A stretch of DNA of 52,571 bases, from the NCBI GenBank assembly GCA_017962175.1, contig JAGCVU010000019.1:1-52571 (forward strand). The letters are read 5' to 3'. The translations under genes and the position numbers were made by a program. Shown here piece by piece: positions 1 through 7,335 of this stretch (within the stretch, counting starts at the first letter, position 1; each line of letters starts with the position of its first letter). Under the pieces are notes generated by a model, which was not told where the DNA came from, did no database searches, and saw only the letters and a list, made by a program, of their open reading frames with translations. The stretch comes from Bacteroidales bacterium. GTDB taxonomy: Bacteria; Bacteroidota; Bacteroidia; Bacteroidales; UBA3824.

Positions 1-638
1 AATGCAAAGGTGTGTTTTTTCTTTGAGGTTTTGGATACGTTGAGAATGCCTTTTTCGAGACTTATTTCGCCGGTGATTACCACGTTGCCAACGCCAATTT
101 CGCCACCTCCTGCGGCAAGAAATCCTGCATCGGCGGTGTGGTAGTAGTTTTTGGCGTCAATCGATTTAACAGGTTTGCCATTGTGCGATAGCGAGCGGCT
201 TGCGGCATAGCCGATAAATATGCCTCCACCTACATAAAACGGCGTTAGGGGAATGTAATACCGTCCCTGCGGCTTTACTTCAAAATAGTTGATTTCGCCA
301 TTAGCCTCAGTATTGTCGATTTTTACTTTGGTTTCGCCTTTGGAGGTGTACGACACAAAAATATATGCTCGGATATGCTCGTCGAGAACATTGTGAATAG
401 TGCGGGCGTTGCCTATCGTGTCGATTGGAATCAACATTGTTTGACCTATAAACGGCGTGTAGCCAATGCCCACCTGAGCGTTGAAACCCGGCTTGATGCT
501 GTGCAAAAATCTTAGCGAACTCACCGACATACCTGCGCCTATCTCTACAAATGTTCCCGCTTTTTGTTGGGCATTTGCGCAGAGGGCAGAAATGCAGAGC
601 CAAAAGGCAATGGCTATTATAATCCTGTTTTTTGGCAT
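1..638 (-). CDS. Outer-membrane beta-barrel-like protein, 3' end cut by window edge
   Basis: An open frame on the minus strand starts at an ATG at 638 and runs off the left edge without a stop, giving about 212 residues. It begins with a signal peptide (charged MPKNR, hydrophobic core, cleavage near ANAQQ at residue 25). The mature part is rich in alternating Gly/aromatic strands such as FVEIGAGMSV, FYVGGGIFIGY and GFLAAGGGEIGVG, as in small 8-stranded outer-membrane barrels (OMP_b-brl type). The start overlaps the end of folP by 22 bp, so it is probably the last gene of the SPOR-folP operon. Specific function is unknown; the barrel call rests on strand pattern and signal peptide only. Confidence 0.7.
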   Translation of the reverse strand, partial: MPKNRIIIAIAFWLCISALCANAQQKAGTFVEIGAGMSVSSLRFLHSIKPGFNAQVGIGYTPFIGQTMLIPIDTIGNARTIHNVLDEHIRAYIFVSYTSKGETKVKIDNTEANGEINYFEVKPQGRYYIPLTPFYVGGGIFIGYAASRSLSHNGKPVKSIDAKNYYHTADAGFLAAGGGEIGVGNVVITGEISLEKGILNVSKTSKKKHTFA

Positions 639-1465
639 ATTTTGATAACTTCTACGGCTTGTTTTACATCGTGAACTCGCAAAATGTCGGCACCTTTGGC
701 CATGGCTATGGTGTTGATTACCGAAGTGCCATTGAGCGAATGTTCCGGGTCGGTTTCTAATAGTTTAAAAATCATCGACTTGCGTGATACTCCAACCAAA
801 ATGGGCAGATTGAAAATTTTTAAATCGTCCATGTGGTTTAGTAGTTCGTAGTTTTGGTCGAGAGTTTTGCCAAAGCCGAAACCGGGGTCTAAAATTATAT
901 CTTTGACACCCGCCTGACGTAGGGCATCGATTTTGGTATACAAAAACTTGATTACATTGTCCACAATATCAGTGCATTGCGCAGTTTGATGTTTTTCGAG
1001 CGGATTGCCAATTGAGTGCATAAGCACGTAGGCAGCGCGAGTTTCGGCAACAGTCTTGAACAATTCCGTGTCGAAATAACCGCCTGATATATCGTTGATT
1101 ATGCCCACACCAAACTCTTCTGCCGACATCCGTGCCACGCTGCTGCGGAATGTATCTACCGAAATCACCACATCGGGAAATTTTGCCCTAATTGCGCTTA
1201 ATGCTGTGCGGATTCGTTCAAGTTCCTCTTGTTCTGATACTTGCGCACAGCCGGGACGAGTGCTGAAAGCGCCCACATCAATAATTTCTGCACCTTCGGC
1301 AATCATTTTTTCGGCTTGTGCTGCTATGGCATCGGGCGTATTGCAACGGCTGGCATCGTAAAACGAGTCGGCGGTGTTGTTGATAATGCCCATAACTTTT
1401 GGCTGCGACAGGTCTAACAATTTGCCGTTGCAGTTGATAGTGGTCTTTTTTTGTAATACGTTCAT
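617..1465 (-). CDS. folP: Dihydropteroate synthase
   Basis: 282 residues, the usual length for DHPS, which condenses para-aminobenzoate with dihydropterin pyrophosphate in cytoplasmic folate synthesis. Family motifs are in order: loop 1 VMGIINNTADSF (residues 25-36), loop 2 VGAFSTRPG, SVDTF, NDISGG, LDPGFGFGKT, the GVSRKS signature and the C-terminal RVHDV. Loop 1 differs from the usual NVTPDSF by V to N and P to A, and the MHMxGxP region reads MHSIGNP. Substrate- and metal-binding N, T, D, S and R/K positions otherwise look intact. It starts 12 nt after the SPOR gene stop and overlaps the downstream barrel gene, indicating one operon. Confidence 0.95.
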   Translation of the reverse strand: MNVLQKKTTINCNGKLLDLSQPKVMGIINNTADSFYDASRCNTPDAIAAQAEKMIAEGAEIIDVGAFSTRPGCAQVSEQEELERIRTALSAIRAKFPDVVISVDTFRSSVARMSAEEFGVGIINDISGGYFDTELFKTVAETRAAYVLMHSIGNPLEKHQTAQCTDIVDNVIKFLYTKIDALRQAGVKDIILDPGFGFGKTLDQNYELLNHMDDLKIFNLPILVGVSRKSMIFKLLETDPEHSLNGTSVINTIAMAKGADILRVHDVKQAVEVIKICQKTGL

Positions 1466-1477
1466 TGCAAGTGTGTG

Positions 1478-2398
1478 CTACTCAGCGGTGTATACTTCTG
1501 TAATGTCACTTACCCTTTTGCCGTTTTTGTAGGCAACCACAAATACGCCTGTTGTAACGCCTTTGGCAATGATTTCTTTGCGGGCTTTGTCGGCTTCTTC
1601 GTATGTATCGAAAAATCCTACGGAGTATCTGTAAATGCCGTCAACAAGTTCGTTGTTGAGACCTTCGGTAGAGGGATAAATCTTGCGTAAGTATTCAATT
1701 GTCAGCGGTTTATCGTCGGCAGCAATTTGCACTTTGTACACAATTTTGTCGGCAGGTTTTTGAGGTGCTTGCTCAACAACGGGTTGAGGTTTGGGCTCCT
1801 CTTTTTTGTCGTACCAACCGAGAATTTCGGCGTAAGCCTGAACGCAGTTGTCGAGAGCATCGTTGAACGATTTGTCGGCAGCCTCTTTCACTTTCATTAT
1901 CTGCAATGGGGTAACTTTTTTGCCGGCGGGAGTATGTTTGAGTTTGTCTTCGGCGTTGGCAAAATAAGTGGCAGCTTCTGCAATGTGCGATTCGGCTTTG
2001 GGTTTCTTGTTTGCGGGAGCGTCTTCTATCAGAGTTTCAAGGTTTTGAGTGTAAACGGCATAAAACTCTTTTGCAGCCTTTTCGTACTGTGCGTAAGCCG
2101 AGTTTTTCTGTGTAGCCACAGCCTCGTCGATAGCGTCGGCCTGTTTGTTGAGTTTTTTGGCCTTGCCTTTTTTGAGTTTTGCGGCTTGGGTTTTCAACTT
2201 GTCAGACTGATTTTGCTTGTTTACAGCCTGTTGCATAAGGTTGTCGCCTTTGGTTTTGAGAGCCTCGGCAGCCTCATATTGAGCGAGTTCGTCGCTATTG
2301 AGTTGTTTTTTTATCTCCTCGGCAGGGTCTACCTGTTGCTGTGCTAATGTGGCCATAATAATTAGCGAGAATATGGCCGTAGTAAATATCCTTTTCAT
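1478..2398 (-). CDS. Exported coiled-coil protein with C-terminal SPOR-like domain
   Basis: 306 residues. A signal peptide (MKRIFTTAIFSLIIMATLAQ) is followed by a long Lys/Ala/Gln-rich helical region (about 25-195) predicted to form coiled coil. A Pro/Gln linker (about 196-213) leads to a C-terminal domain of about 90 residues beginning KIVYKVQIAA that ends in the alternating strand-helix pattern of SPOR (RYSVGFFDTYEEADKARKE). SPOR domains bind denuded septal peptidoglycan, so a periplasmic or cell-wall role is likely. The helical part is Bacteroidota-like and its partner is unknown. Leads the operon SPOR-folP-barrel. SPOR assignment is by pattern and is fairly secure. Confidence 0.75.
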   Translation of the reverse strand: MKRIFTTAIFSLIIMATLAQQQVDPAEEIKKQLNSDELAQYEAAEALKTKGDNLMQQAVNKQNQSDKLKTQAAKLKKGKAKKLNKQADAIDEAVATQKNSAYAQYEKAAKEFYAVYTQNLETLIEDAPANKKPKAESHIAEAATYFANAEDKLKHTPAGKKVTPLQIMKVKEAADKSFNDALDNCVQAYAEILGWYDKKEEPKPQPVVEQAPQKPADKIVYKVQIAADDKPLTIEYLRKIYPSTEGLNNELVDGIYRYSVGFFDTYEEADKARKEIIAKGVTTGVFVVAYKNGKRVSDITEVYTAE

Positions 2399-2491
2399 GG
2401 CGTTGCTGTTTTGTAGATTAATTTTTTATAAAATGCAATGCAATTACGGTGCAATTATACGCAATTTTTTTGTAAAAAATGAAAAAAAATA

Positions 2492-3835
2492 TCAAAACAG
2501 GTATCCCATTTTAATATAGAGATTTGATTTTTTGCCCGAATCTTGATCGTTGAACGGTGTAGCCCAATCAATTGACAAAATAAAGTTTTCGTTCATTGCA
2601 ATTTTTAATCCTGCGCCGCCCGACACGTGTGGACGGTAAGTGTTTGATTTGCCAAAGTCGAAATAATCGGTGGCGTTGTCGCCGGTGAGGGCAGATGCAA
2701 GTGTAGCATTATCTTCATCTATATCAATGGGTTGTAGTACCATTCCGGCATCAACAAACGGGTTAGATGCTATATAAAAATGTTGTGTTCCGATGTCGAA
2801 ATTAACAATGCGAAGTCGCAATTCTACATTTGCAAGCAAAAATCCGTTTGACAAAATTCTATTGCGCATTATGCCACGCAGCGAACTTGATCCGCCCAAA
2901 CTTTCGTACAATGCACGTTTTAGCACCAAATTGTTGTGGTAACAGAGCATATAAAAAGGCGTTGAACCTGCCAAAGTTAACTGTGTGCCAATGCGATAGG
3001 CTAAAACAGCTTTGGGTGATCCGAGCGAAATGTATTGACGAAAATTGGCGTTGAATTTCAAACTGTTGAAATCTGATTTATCGCCAAATGCGGCTGTATA
3101 AGTGAAAAAGGCGTCTGCCCAAATGCCCTTTGATGGTGCTGCCGACATATCGCGAGTGTCGAATGTGGCTCCGGCGTGGATAAAGGGGAAACTTCCGCCT
3201 TTGGTTTCGTTGTCGGATATTAATCCCCATTGACGGTATTTGTCGTAAAGACAATCAATATCAGGCAGTTTGTGACTTTCTGATTCGCCACGGTTGAGTT
3301 TGTCGATGTCTACGCCGCCAACATTAAAACTGAGAACGCCTAATCCTGCATTCCAATTAACTTGTTCTGTTATAGAGCCTTGAATGTCGGCTGCGGCACG
3401 AAACATATTTCGACGATATTTGTAAAATGCACGCGAAAGATAATCGGAGGATTCATCGTTGCGCCAATCGTCGTTGTAAACTGATTGATAGCCGTTGAAC
3501 CCAGCAAAATCGCTCATTTTGTCGGGAACATACGAAATATCAAGGCTGAGACGATAGCCGGGTAAAAGAGCCCGACTATCAAAATTTAGCCTCATTAATC
3601 CGTTGCGTTTTGTGGTGTAAGATGCTTCGGCATAGATAGAATGAAGGTATTCGGGGTAATGCGAGCCGTCGCCGTGATAGTAGATGTTGGTGAGAGCTCC
3701 GTATTGAAAACCCAAATCGGCATCGTATGCCACCGACGGCAATACACCAAAAGTCCATCCGGTTTTTACTTGACTTTGCGCCTGAATAGAAAATGAAGAA
3801 ATAATTAGTAATGATGTGATAATTAATGATTTCAT
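2492..3835 (-). CDS. Omp85/BamA-superfamily outer-membrane barrel protein (no POTRA)
   Basis: 447 residues with a signal peptide (cleavage near FSIQAQ, residue 20). There is no room for POTRA domains before the barrel. The diagnostic Omp85 C-terminal region is present: GGSSSLRGIMRNR followed by NVELRLR, equivalent to the GGxxxLRGY and NxELR motifs, and the protein ends in an aromatic strand (YIKMGYLF) typical of barrel proteins recognised by the BAM complex. This is the surface-antigen D15 type, as found in Bacteroidota transport or patatin-like outer-membrane proteins. The substrate is unknown. It is separated by 93 bp from the SPOR gene and likely transcribed alone or with it. Confidence 0.8.
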   Translation of the reverse strand: MKSLIITSLLIISSFSIQAQSQVKTGWTFGVLPSVAYDADLGFQYGALTNIYYHGDGSHYPEYLHSIYAEASYTTKRNGLMRLNFDSRALLPGYRLSLDISYVPDKMSDFAGFNGYQSVYNDDWRNDESSDYLSRAFYKYRRNMFRAAADIQGSITEQVNWNAGLGVLSFNVGGVDIDKLNRGESESHKLPDIDCLYDKYRQWGLISDNETKGGSFPFIHAGATFDTRDMSAAPSKGIWADAFFTYTAAFGDKSDFNSLKFNANFRQYISLGSPKAVLAYRIGTQLTLAGSTPFYMLCYHNNLVLKRALYESLGGSSSLRGIMRNRILSNGFLLANVELRLRIVNFDIGTQHFYIASNPFVDAGMVLQPIDIDEDNATLASALTGDNATDYFDFGKSNTYRPHVSGGAGLKIAMNENFILSIDWATPFNDQDSGKKSNLYIKMGYLF

Positions 3836-3930
3836 ATATATTTTAATCTTTTAATTTTAGTTACTATTTTAAAACGCGAAATTAAAATATATATTTGACA
3901 TAATTAGCAACTGAAATAATGCACAATTGC

Positions 3931-3962
3931 ATAAAAAAACGCCCCGAATAATTCGGAGCGTT
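3931..3962 (-). terminator. Rho-independent terminator of the zinc-ribbon gene
   Basis: Arms AACGCCCCGAA (3938-3948) and TTCGGAGCGTT (3952-3962) with a 3-nt loop. Read on the minus strand the single non-Watson-Crick position becomes a U-G wobble and the hairpin is followed by a run of seven U. It lies 28 bp past the stop of the zinc-ribbon gene. Confidence 0.85.
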
Positions 3963-3989
3963 CAATTTTATAGTTGGGTTGGCTAAATA

Positions 3990-5105
3990 TTACCTTAGTA
4001 TAAGCACAAGAGCGGTGATGATAGCCACAATAGTTGCAATAAACGCAATAATCTTGAGTGCAGAGTAAGGACGTTCGCCGGTAACTTTGCCGCTTTGTCC
4101 GTTGATGATAAAGCGGTATGCTTTGCCGCTAAAACGGTAAGTGCTCATCCATACAGGCAACAATATGTGCTTGTAAGTGATGTCGTTGTATTGTATGCTC
4201 TTGGTGGTGATTTCTTGATGGTCGCCGCCGATGTCTTTTCTGATGGATTCATCGATGGTGTCTTGCATTTTTTTCTGAGCGTCTTGAAAACCAGCCTTGA
4301 GGTCTATACTGTAAGTTTCAGTTTTGAAACCTGTTAAGAATTTCTCGTCGTAGGGCACGAGGTCTTTGAGATTCCACGGCTCAAGATTGTCTAAATATTT
4401 GTATGGCAACGATTTGCTACCTACAACAAAAATATCGTCAAACGAGTTTCTTACCCTGCCTTGAGCTCTGTACCAATTGGTATGCTTTACGTCTTTGGTT
4501 TTGGTTTGACCTTGGCTATCGGTGTAAGTTTCTTGTGTGTAATAGTCCTCGCCACGGCGTCCGGTGTAGTCGGTAATGGTGTTGGCATCGTAGGTCCAGT
4601 AAGGAAGATAGATACCCGAAATTTTTTGTTCGTTTGCCATTTTTTTGAGGTCACCAGGAGCAAACCATAGACCTTTGATCCATTTGATGAATTCATCGTG
4701 TCCTTGGCGTTGCTGCACAACAAACGGCAGAATGGCTTTGGGTTTTATCATTTTGGCTGTAGAGCCTTGAGTAACGGCTATAGGACTACCGCAGAAATCG
4801 CATTTTGAAGATACAACATTGTTGTCGAATGTGGTTTCGGCGCCGCAGCAGTTGCATTTTACGGTGTGCACCTCTTCGATTTGGTCGTCGGAAAGGTTTT
4901 CGAGTGCGGTCATATAGTCGTTTTCCTTGATGGCTTCGGCTTTAGCGGTTTCGTCTATTTTGATTTCGTTGAGAGCACCGCAATATTCGCATTTGAGGCT
5001 AAGCGAGCCGGGTGCGAATGTAAGTTTTGCTCCGCAGTTGATACATATAATCATATTTTGATTTGTATCAGATACTTGCGGCGGATTTTGAGGATCAAAT
5101 TCCAT
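3990..5105 (-). CDS. Membrane-anchored double zinc-ribbon protein
   Basis: 371 residues. Two N-terminal zinc ribbons are visible: C21xxC24...C39xxC42 and C84xxC87...C102xxC105, each in the form CxxCG...CxxCG. A conserved middle region follows (KPKAILPFVV, FAPGDLKK, GIYLPYWTYD) with a tyrosine-rich strand set, and a single hydrophobic C-terminal segment (about 348-370) anchors the protein, leaving the ribbons cytoplasmic. Databases often mislabel such proteins as primosomal helicase because of the ribbon; no helicase motif is present. Its upstream neighbour is an SPFH protein, a pairing I recall for this family. Role unknown, probably membrane-associated scaffolding or stress. Confidence 0.75.
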   Translation of the reverse strand: MEFDPQNPPQVSDTNQNMIICINCGAKLTFAPGSLSLKCEYCGALNEIKIDETAKAEAIKENDYMTALENLSDDQIEEVHTVKCNCCGAETTFDNNVVSSKCDFCGSPIAVTQGSTAKMIKPKAILPFVVQQRQGHDEFIKWIKGLWFAPGDLKKMANEQKISGIYLPYWTYDANTITDYTGRRGEDYYTQETYTDSQGQTKTKDVKHTNWYRAQGRVRNSFDDIFVVGSKSLPYKYLDNLEPWNLKDLVPYDEKFLTGFKTETYSIDLKAGFQDAQKKMQDTIDESIRKDIGGDHQEITTKSIQYNDITYKHILLPVWMSTYRFSGKAYRFIINGQSGKVTGERPYSALKIIAFIATIVAIITALVLILR

Positions 5106-5133
5106 ATTAATGATGCGTTATTTGGTTTAAATG

Positions 5134-5166
5134 GAAAAAAGGGTCTTGTTGCGAAAAGCAAGACCC
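5134..5166 (-). terminator. Terminator between the SPFH and zinc-ribbon genes
   Basis: Perfect 8-bp arms GGGTCTTG (5141-5148) and CAAGACCC (5159-5166), with an A-run on the left (5135-5140) that becomes a U-run on the minus-strand transcript. A T-run on the right (5168-5177) would also serve the plus strand. It closes the SPFH gene, so the zinc-ribbon gene may depend on read-through or a promoter in the 30 bp after it. Confidence 0.8.
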
Positions 5167-5215
5167 CGTTTTTTTTACTTAATAAATTTCAAATCAGTGA
5201 ATATGATCTATTTAG

Positions 5216-6364
5216 TTATGCCATTGGGGGCGGAGGCGGGGGAACAGCTCCGAACACTTGAGACAACTCTGCTACAGTGTTGGCAGCAGCCCATCCAGCC
5301 ATACCTTGTTTCCAAACTTGTGTGTTTTGGGTAAACTGACCCTGAGCGGCCATTTGCTGCAAAGTTTGAATCGGGAACGGACCTTGTTGCTGACCGTTTA
5401 CAGCCACATAATATTGCGACATTGGCGGAGGTGGAGGCGGAACTTGTCCGTAGCCCGGCTGCTGACCGTAGCCCTGATGCTGGTTCATCATCTGCTGGTT
5501 CATCATCTGCTGATTTTGCATCATGTTGTTCATCATCATCATGCCCATCATGCCTTCCATTCCGCCGCCACCGCCGGGGTTGCTTGCGGCTGCTTTCATG
5601 GCATCGGCCATAGACATTTGTTGATATTTGTTCATATCGCCAAGCATATTCATGCCCGTGCCTTCGTCGAGTTTTTTCTGAAGCTCTTCGGGAAGAGTGA
5701 TGCTCGAGATGAGAAACTTGGTGAATGTTAAACCGTAATCAGATTCTGTGTTGATACGCTGTTCAACAGCTTTTGACATTTCGCTCTGAGCAGCTGCAAA
5801 GTCGAGCAGAGATTTGCCGCTTTCGCCAATAGTAGATACGAAATTGGTGACAATGATGCTGCGGAGCTCGTCGGCGATGTCTTCGGTGCGATATTCCCCG
5901 TTGGTGCCTGAGAGTTTTTGAATAAGTTTGGCAGCATCGGTTACTTGCATAGAGTAAGTGCCGAAGGCGCGAATAGTTACACGACCAAAGTCTTGATCTC
6001 TAACGTAGAAGTTGGCAGGTGTGCCCCATTTTTGAGCGGTAAATACTTTGGTGTTAACAAAGTAAACTTCGCATTTGAATGGTGAATCAAATCCGTATTT
6101 CCAACTTTTGAGTTTGGTAAGAACGGGCAAGTTGTTGGTAGTGAGTTCGTAACGTCCGGGCTGAAATACGTCGCCGATTTCGCCTTCGTTAACAAATACC
6201 GCTACTTGCGACTCCCTAACGGTGAGTTGTGCGCCATTTTTGATTGCGCCGTCGTTGCGACGGTCGAAACGGTGGACGAGGGTGTCCTGCGAGTTGTCGA
6301 GCCATTCAACAACGTCGATAAGTTCGCCTTTGGCGATGTCAACTAATTTTCCAAATAATCCCAT
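5216..6364 (-). CDS. SPFH-domain protein with Met/Gln linker and C-terminal GYF-like domain
   Basis: 382 residues. Residues 1-240 form an SPFH (band 7/prohibitin-like) domain of the soluble type often annotated virion core protein: ELIDVVEWLDNSQDTLVHR, LTVRESQVAVFVNEG, VFQPGRYEL and a helical tail ending LPEELQKKLDEGTG. A Gly/Met/Asn/Gln-rich linker (about 262-305) and a poly-Pro stretch lead to a GYF_2-like domain (YYVAVNGQQQGPF, then TQVWKQGMAGW, about 318-368) and a second poly-Pro C-terminus. There is no signal peptide. It precedes the zinc-ribbon gene, and a shortened paralogue lies just upstream at 6532-7206. Probably an oligomeric membrane-associated scaffold. The GYF part likely binds proline-rich peptides, possibly its own tail. 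Confidence 0.8.
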   Translation of the reverse strand: MGLFGKLVDIAKGELIDVVEWLDNSQDTLVHRFDRRNDGAIKNGAQLTVRESQVAVFVNEGEIGDVFQPGRYELTTNNLPVLTKLKSWKYGFDSPFKCEVYFVNTKVFTAQKWGTPANFYVRDQDFGRVTIRAFGTYSMQVTDAAKLIQKLSGTNGEYRTEDIADELRSIIVTNFVSTIGESGKSLLDFAAAQSEMSKAVEQRINTESDYGLTFTKFLISSITLPEELQKKLDEGTGMNMLGDMNKYQQMSMADAMKAAASNPGGGGGMEGMMGMMMMNNMMQNQQMMNQQMMNQHQGYGQQPGYGQVPPPPPPMSQYYVAVNGQQQGPFPIQTLQQMAAQGQFTQNTQVWKQGMAGWAAANTVAELSQVFGAVPPPPPPMA

Positions 6365-6531
6365 GTCTACTATTCTTTTAGGTTTATTGTTAATTATTAT
6401 TTATTCTCTTTTCTTCGTGATTGTTTTCACGTTTAATTTGTTGTTAAAGATATGAAAAATTGAAATACTTTGTCAAGTTTTTTGACGAAAAAAATCAAAA
6501 TTTTTTAATTTTTTTTGTTATATGCTGTTAT

Positions 6532-7206
6532 TCAATATATTACGTTTGAACCCACCATTATGCCTATTCCTGAGTCGATTTGTTTGCTGAGGTCGTATGG
6601 CAGGTTGATGTTAGTGATTTGCAATTTTACTATTTTTAATCCGTAGTAAGATTCTGCGCCGATGCGTTTTTCAAGTGCTTGATTTATTTCGTTGATGGCA
6701 GCGGTGTAGTCTAACGGATTTTTGCCGCTTTCTGTAAGTATGGTGGCAAAGTTGGCGGATATTATTTTGCTTAATTCGAATGCAATGTGTCCCGTTTTGT
6801 AGTCGCTCATAGTGCCCGAAAGTTTTTGTATAATTTTAGCCGCATCGTCTACTTGTATAGAATAAGTGCCGTTGGCGCGAACATTAGTGGCTCGGTTAAT
6901 GCCACCATAATATAAAGGTACATTGGCAGAGGCATTCCATTTTATTGCAGTAAACACTTTGGTACTAACAAAATAGATTTCGCATTTTGACGGCGGATTT
7001 AATTCGTAACGTCCGGGTTGAAAAATACTATCAATTTTGCCGTCGGTGAGCATTACCGCTATTTGCGATTCTCTTACAATAAGTTGCGTTCCAATTTTGA
7101 TTGCCCTATTGCGGCGACATTCAAAACGATGAACAAGTGTATCGGGTGTATTGTCGATCCATTCTACTATTTCGATAAATTCTTCTTTTGATGTGTTTTG
7201 ATACAT
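6532..7206 (-). CDS. Shortened SPFH-domain paralogue
   Basis: 224 residues, clearly homologous to the SPFH protein at 5216-6364: IEIVEWIDNTPDTLVHRF, LIVRESQIAV, IFQPGRYEL, KVFTAIKW and AAKIIQKLSG align throughout. It has lost about 18 residues after RYEL (5 residues to the next Cys instead of 23) and stops after the SPFH helices, with no Met/Gln linker, GYF domain or poly-Pro tail. The frame is intact with no stop or frameshift, and it has its own promoter at 7281-7288, so it is probably functional, perhaps as a partner in mixed oligomers. The 167 bp between the two genes is AT-rich and holds no clear terminator. Confidence 0.75.
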   Translation of the reverse strand: MYQNTSKEEFIEIVEWIDNTPDTLVHRFECRRNRAIKIGTQLIVRESQIAVMLTDGKIDSIFQPGRYELNPPSKCEIYFVSTKVFTAIKWNASANVPLYYGGINRATNVRANGTYSIQVDDAAKIIQKLSGTMSDYKTGHIAFELSKIISANFATILTESGKNPLDYTAAINEINQALEKRIGAESYYGLKIVKLQITNINLPYDLSKQIDSGIGIMVGSNVIY

Positions 7207-7280
7207 TTCTCTGCGTGTTTGTTTTGTTTATTCGTATTATTTGTTGGTGTAAATATAGAAAAAAGAAATTTTTTAACAAA

Positions 7281-7288
7281 CAAATATA
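7281..7288 (-). promoter_or_regulatory. -7 promoter element of the short SPFH gene
   Basis: TATATTTG on the minus strand matches the Bacteroidota -7 consensus TAnnTTTG, 75 bp upstream of the start at 7206. It lies back to back with the plus-strand element at 7311. Confidence 0.6.
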
Positions 7289-7310
7289 TAAGGTGTATCG
7301 TTTTTTTTTG

Positions 7311-7318
7311 TAGATTTG
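7311..7318 (+). promoter_or_regulatory. -7 promoter element of the voltage-sensor-like gene
   Basis: TAGATTTG matches TAnnTTTG and lies 18 bp before the ATG at 7336, with a T-run just upstream. A transcript from here cannot include the earlier in-frame ATG at 7198, which supports the 7336 start. Confidence 0.6.
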
Positions 7319-7335
7319 CCAAAACTATTTATATT

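Noticed and set aside
1727..2347. A 206-codon plus-strand open frame opposite the SPOR gene
   Set aside because: Phe/Val-rich reverse of a Lys/Ala coiled-coil gene.
3889..3962. A small RNA read from a plus-strand TATATTTG at 3889 to the hairpin at 3938-3962
   Set aside because: The hairpin has only a weak T-run in that direction and fits the minus-strand gene better.
3990..5105. Helicase or primosomal protein label for the zinc-ribbon gene
   Set aside because: Only zinc ribbons and a membrane anchor are seen; no Walker or helicase motifs.
5216..7206. Prophage remnant, since this SPFH type is often labelled virion core protein
   Set aside because: No phage structural, integrase or lysis genes nearby; the domain is a cellular SPFH fold.
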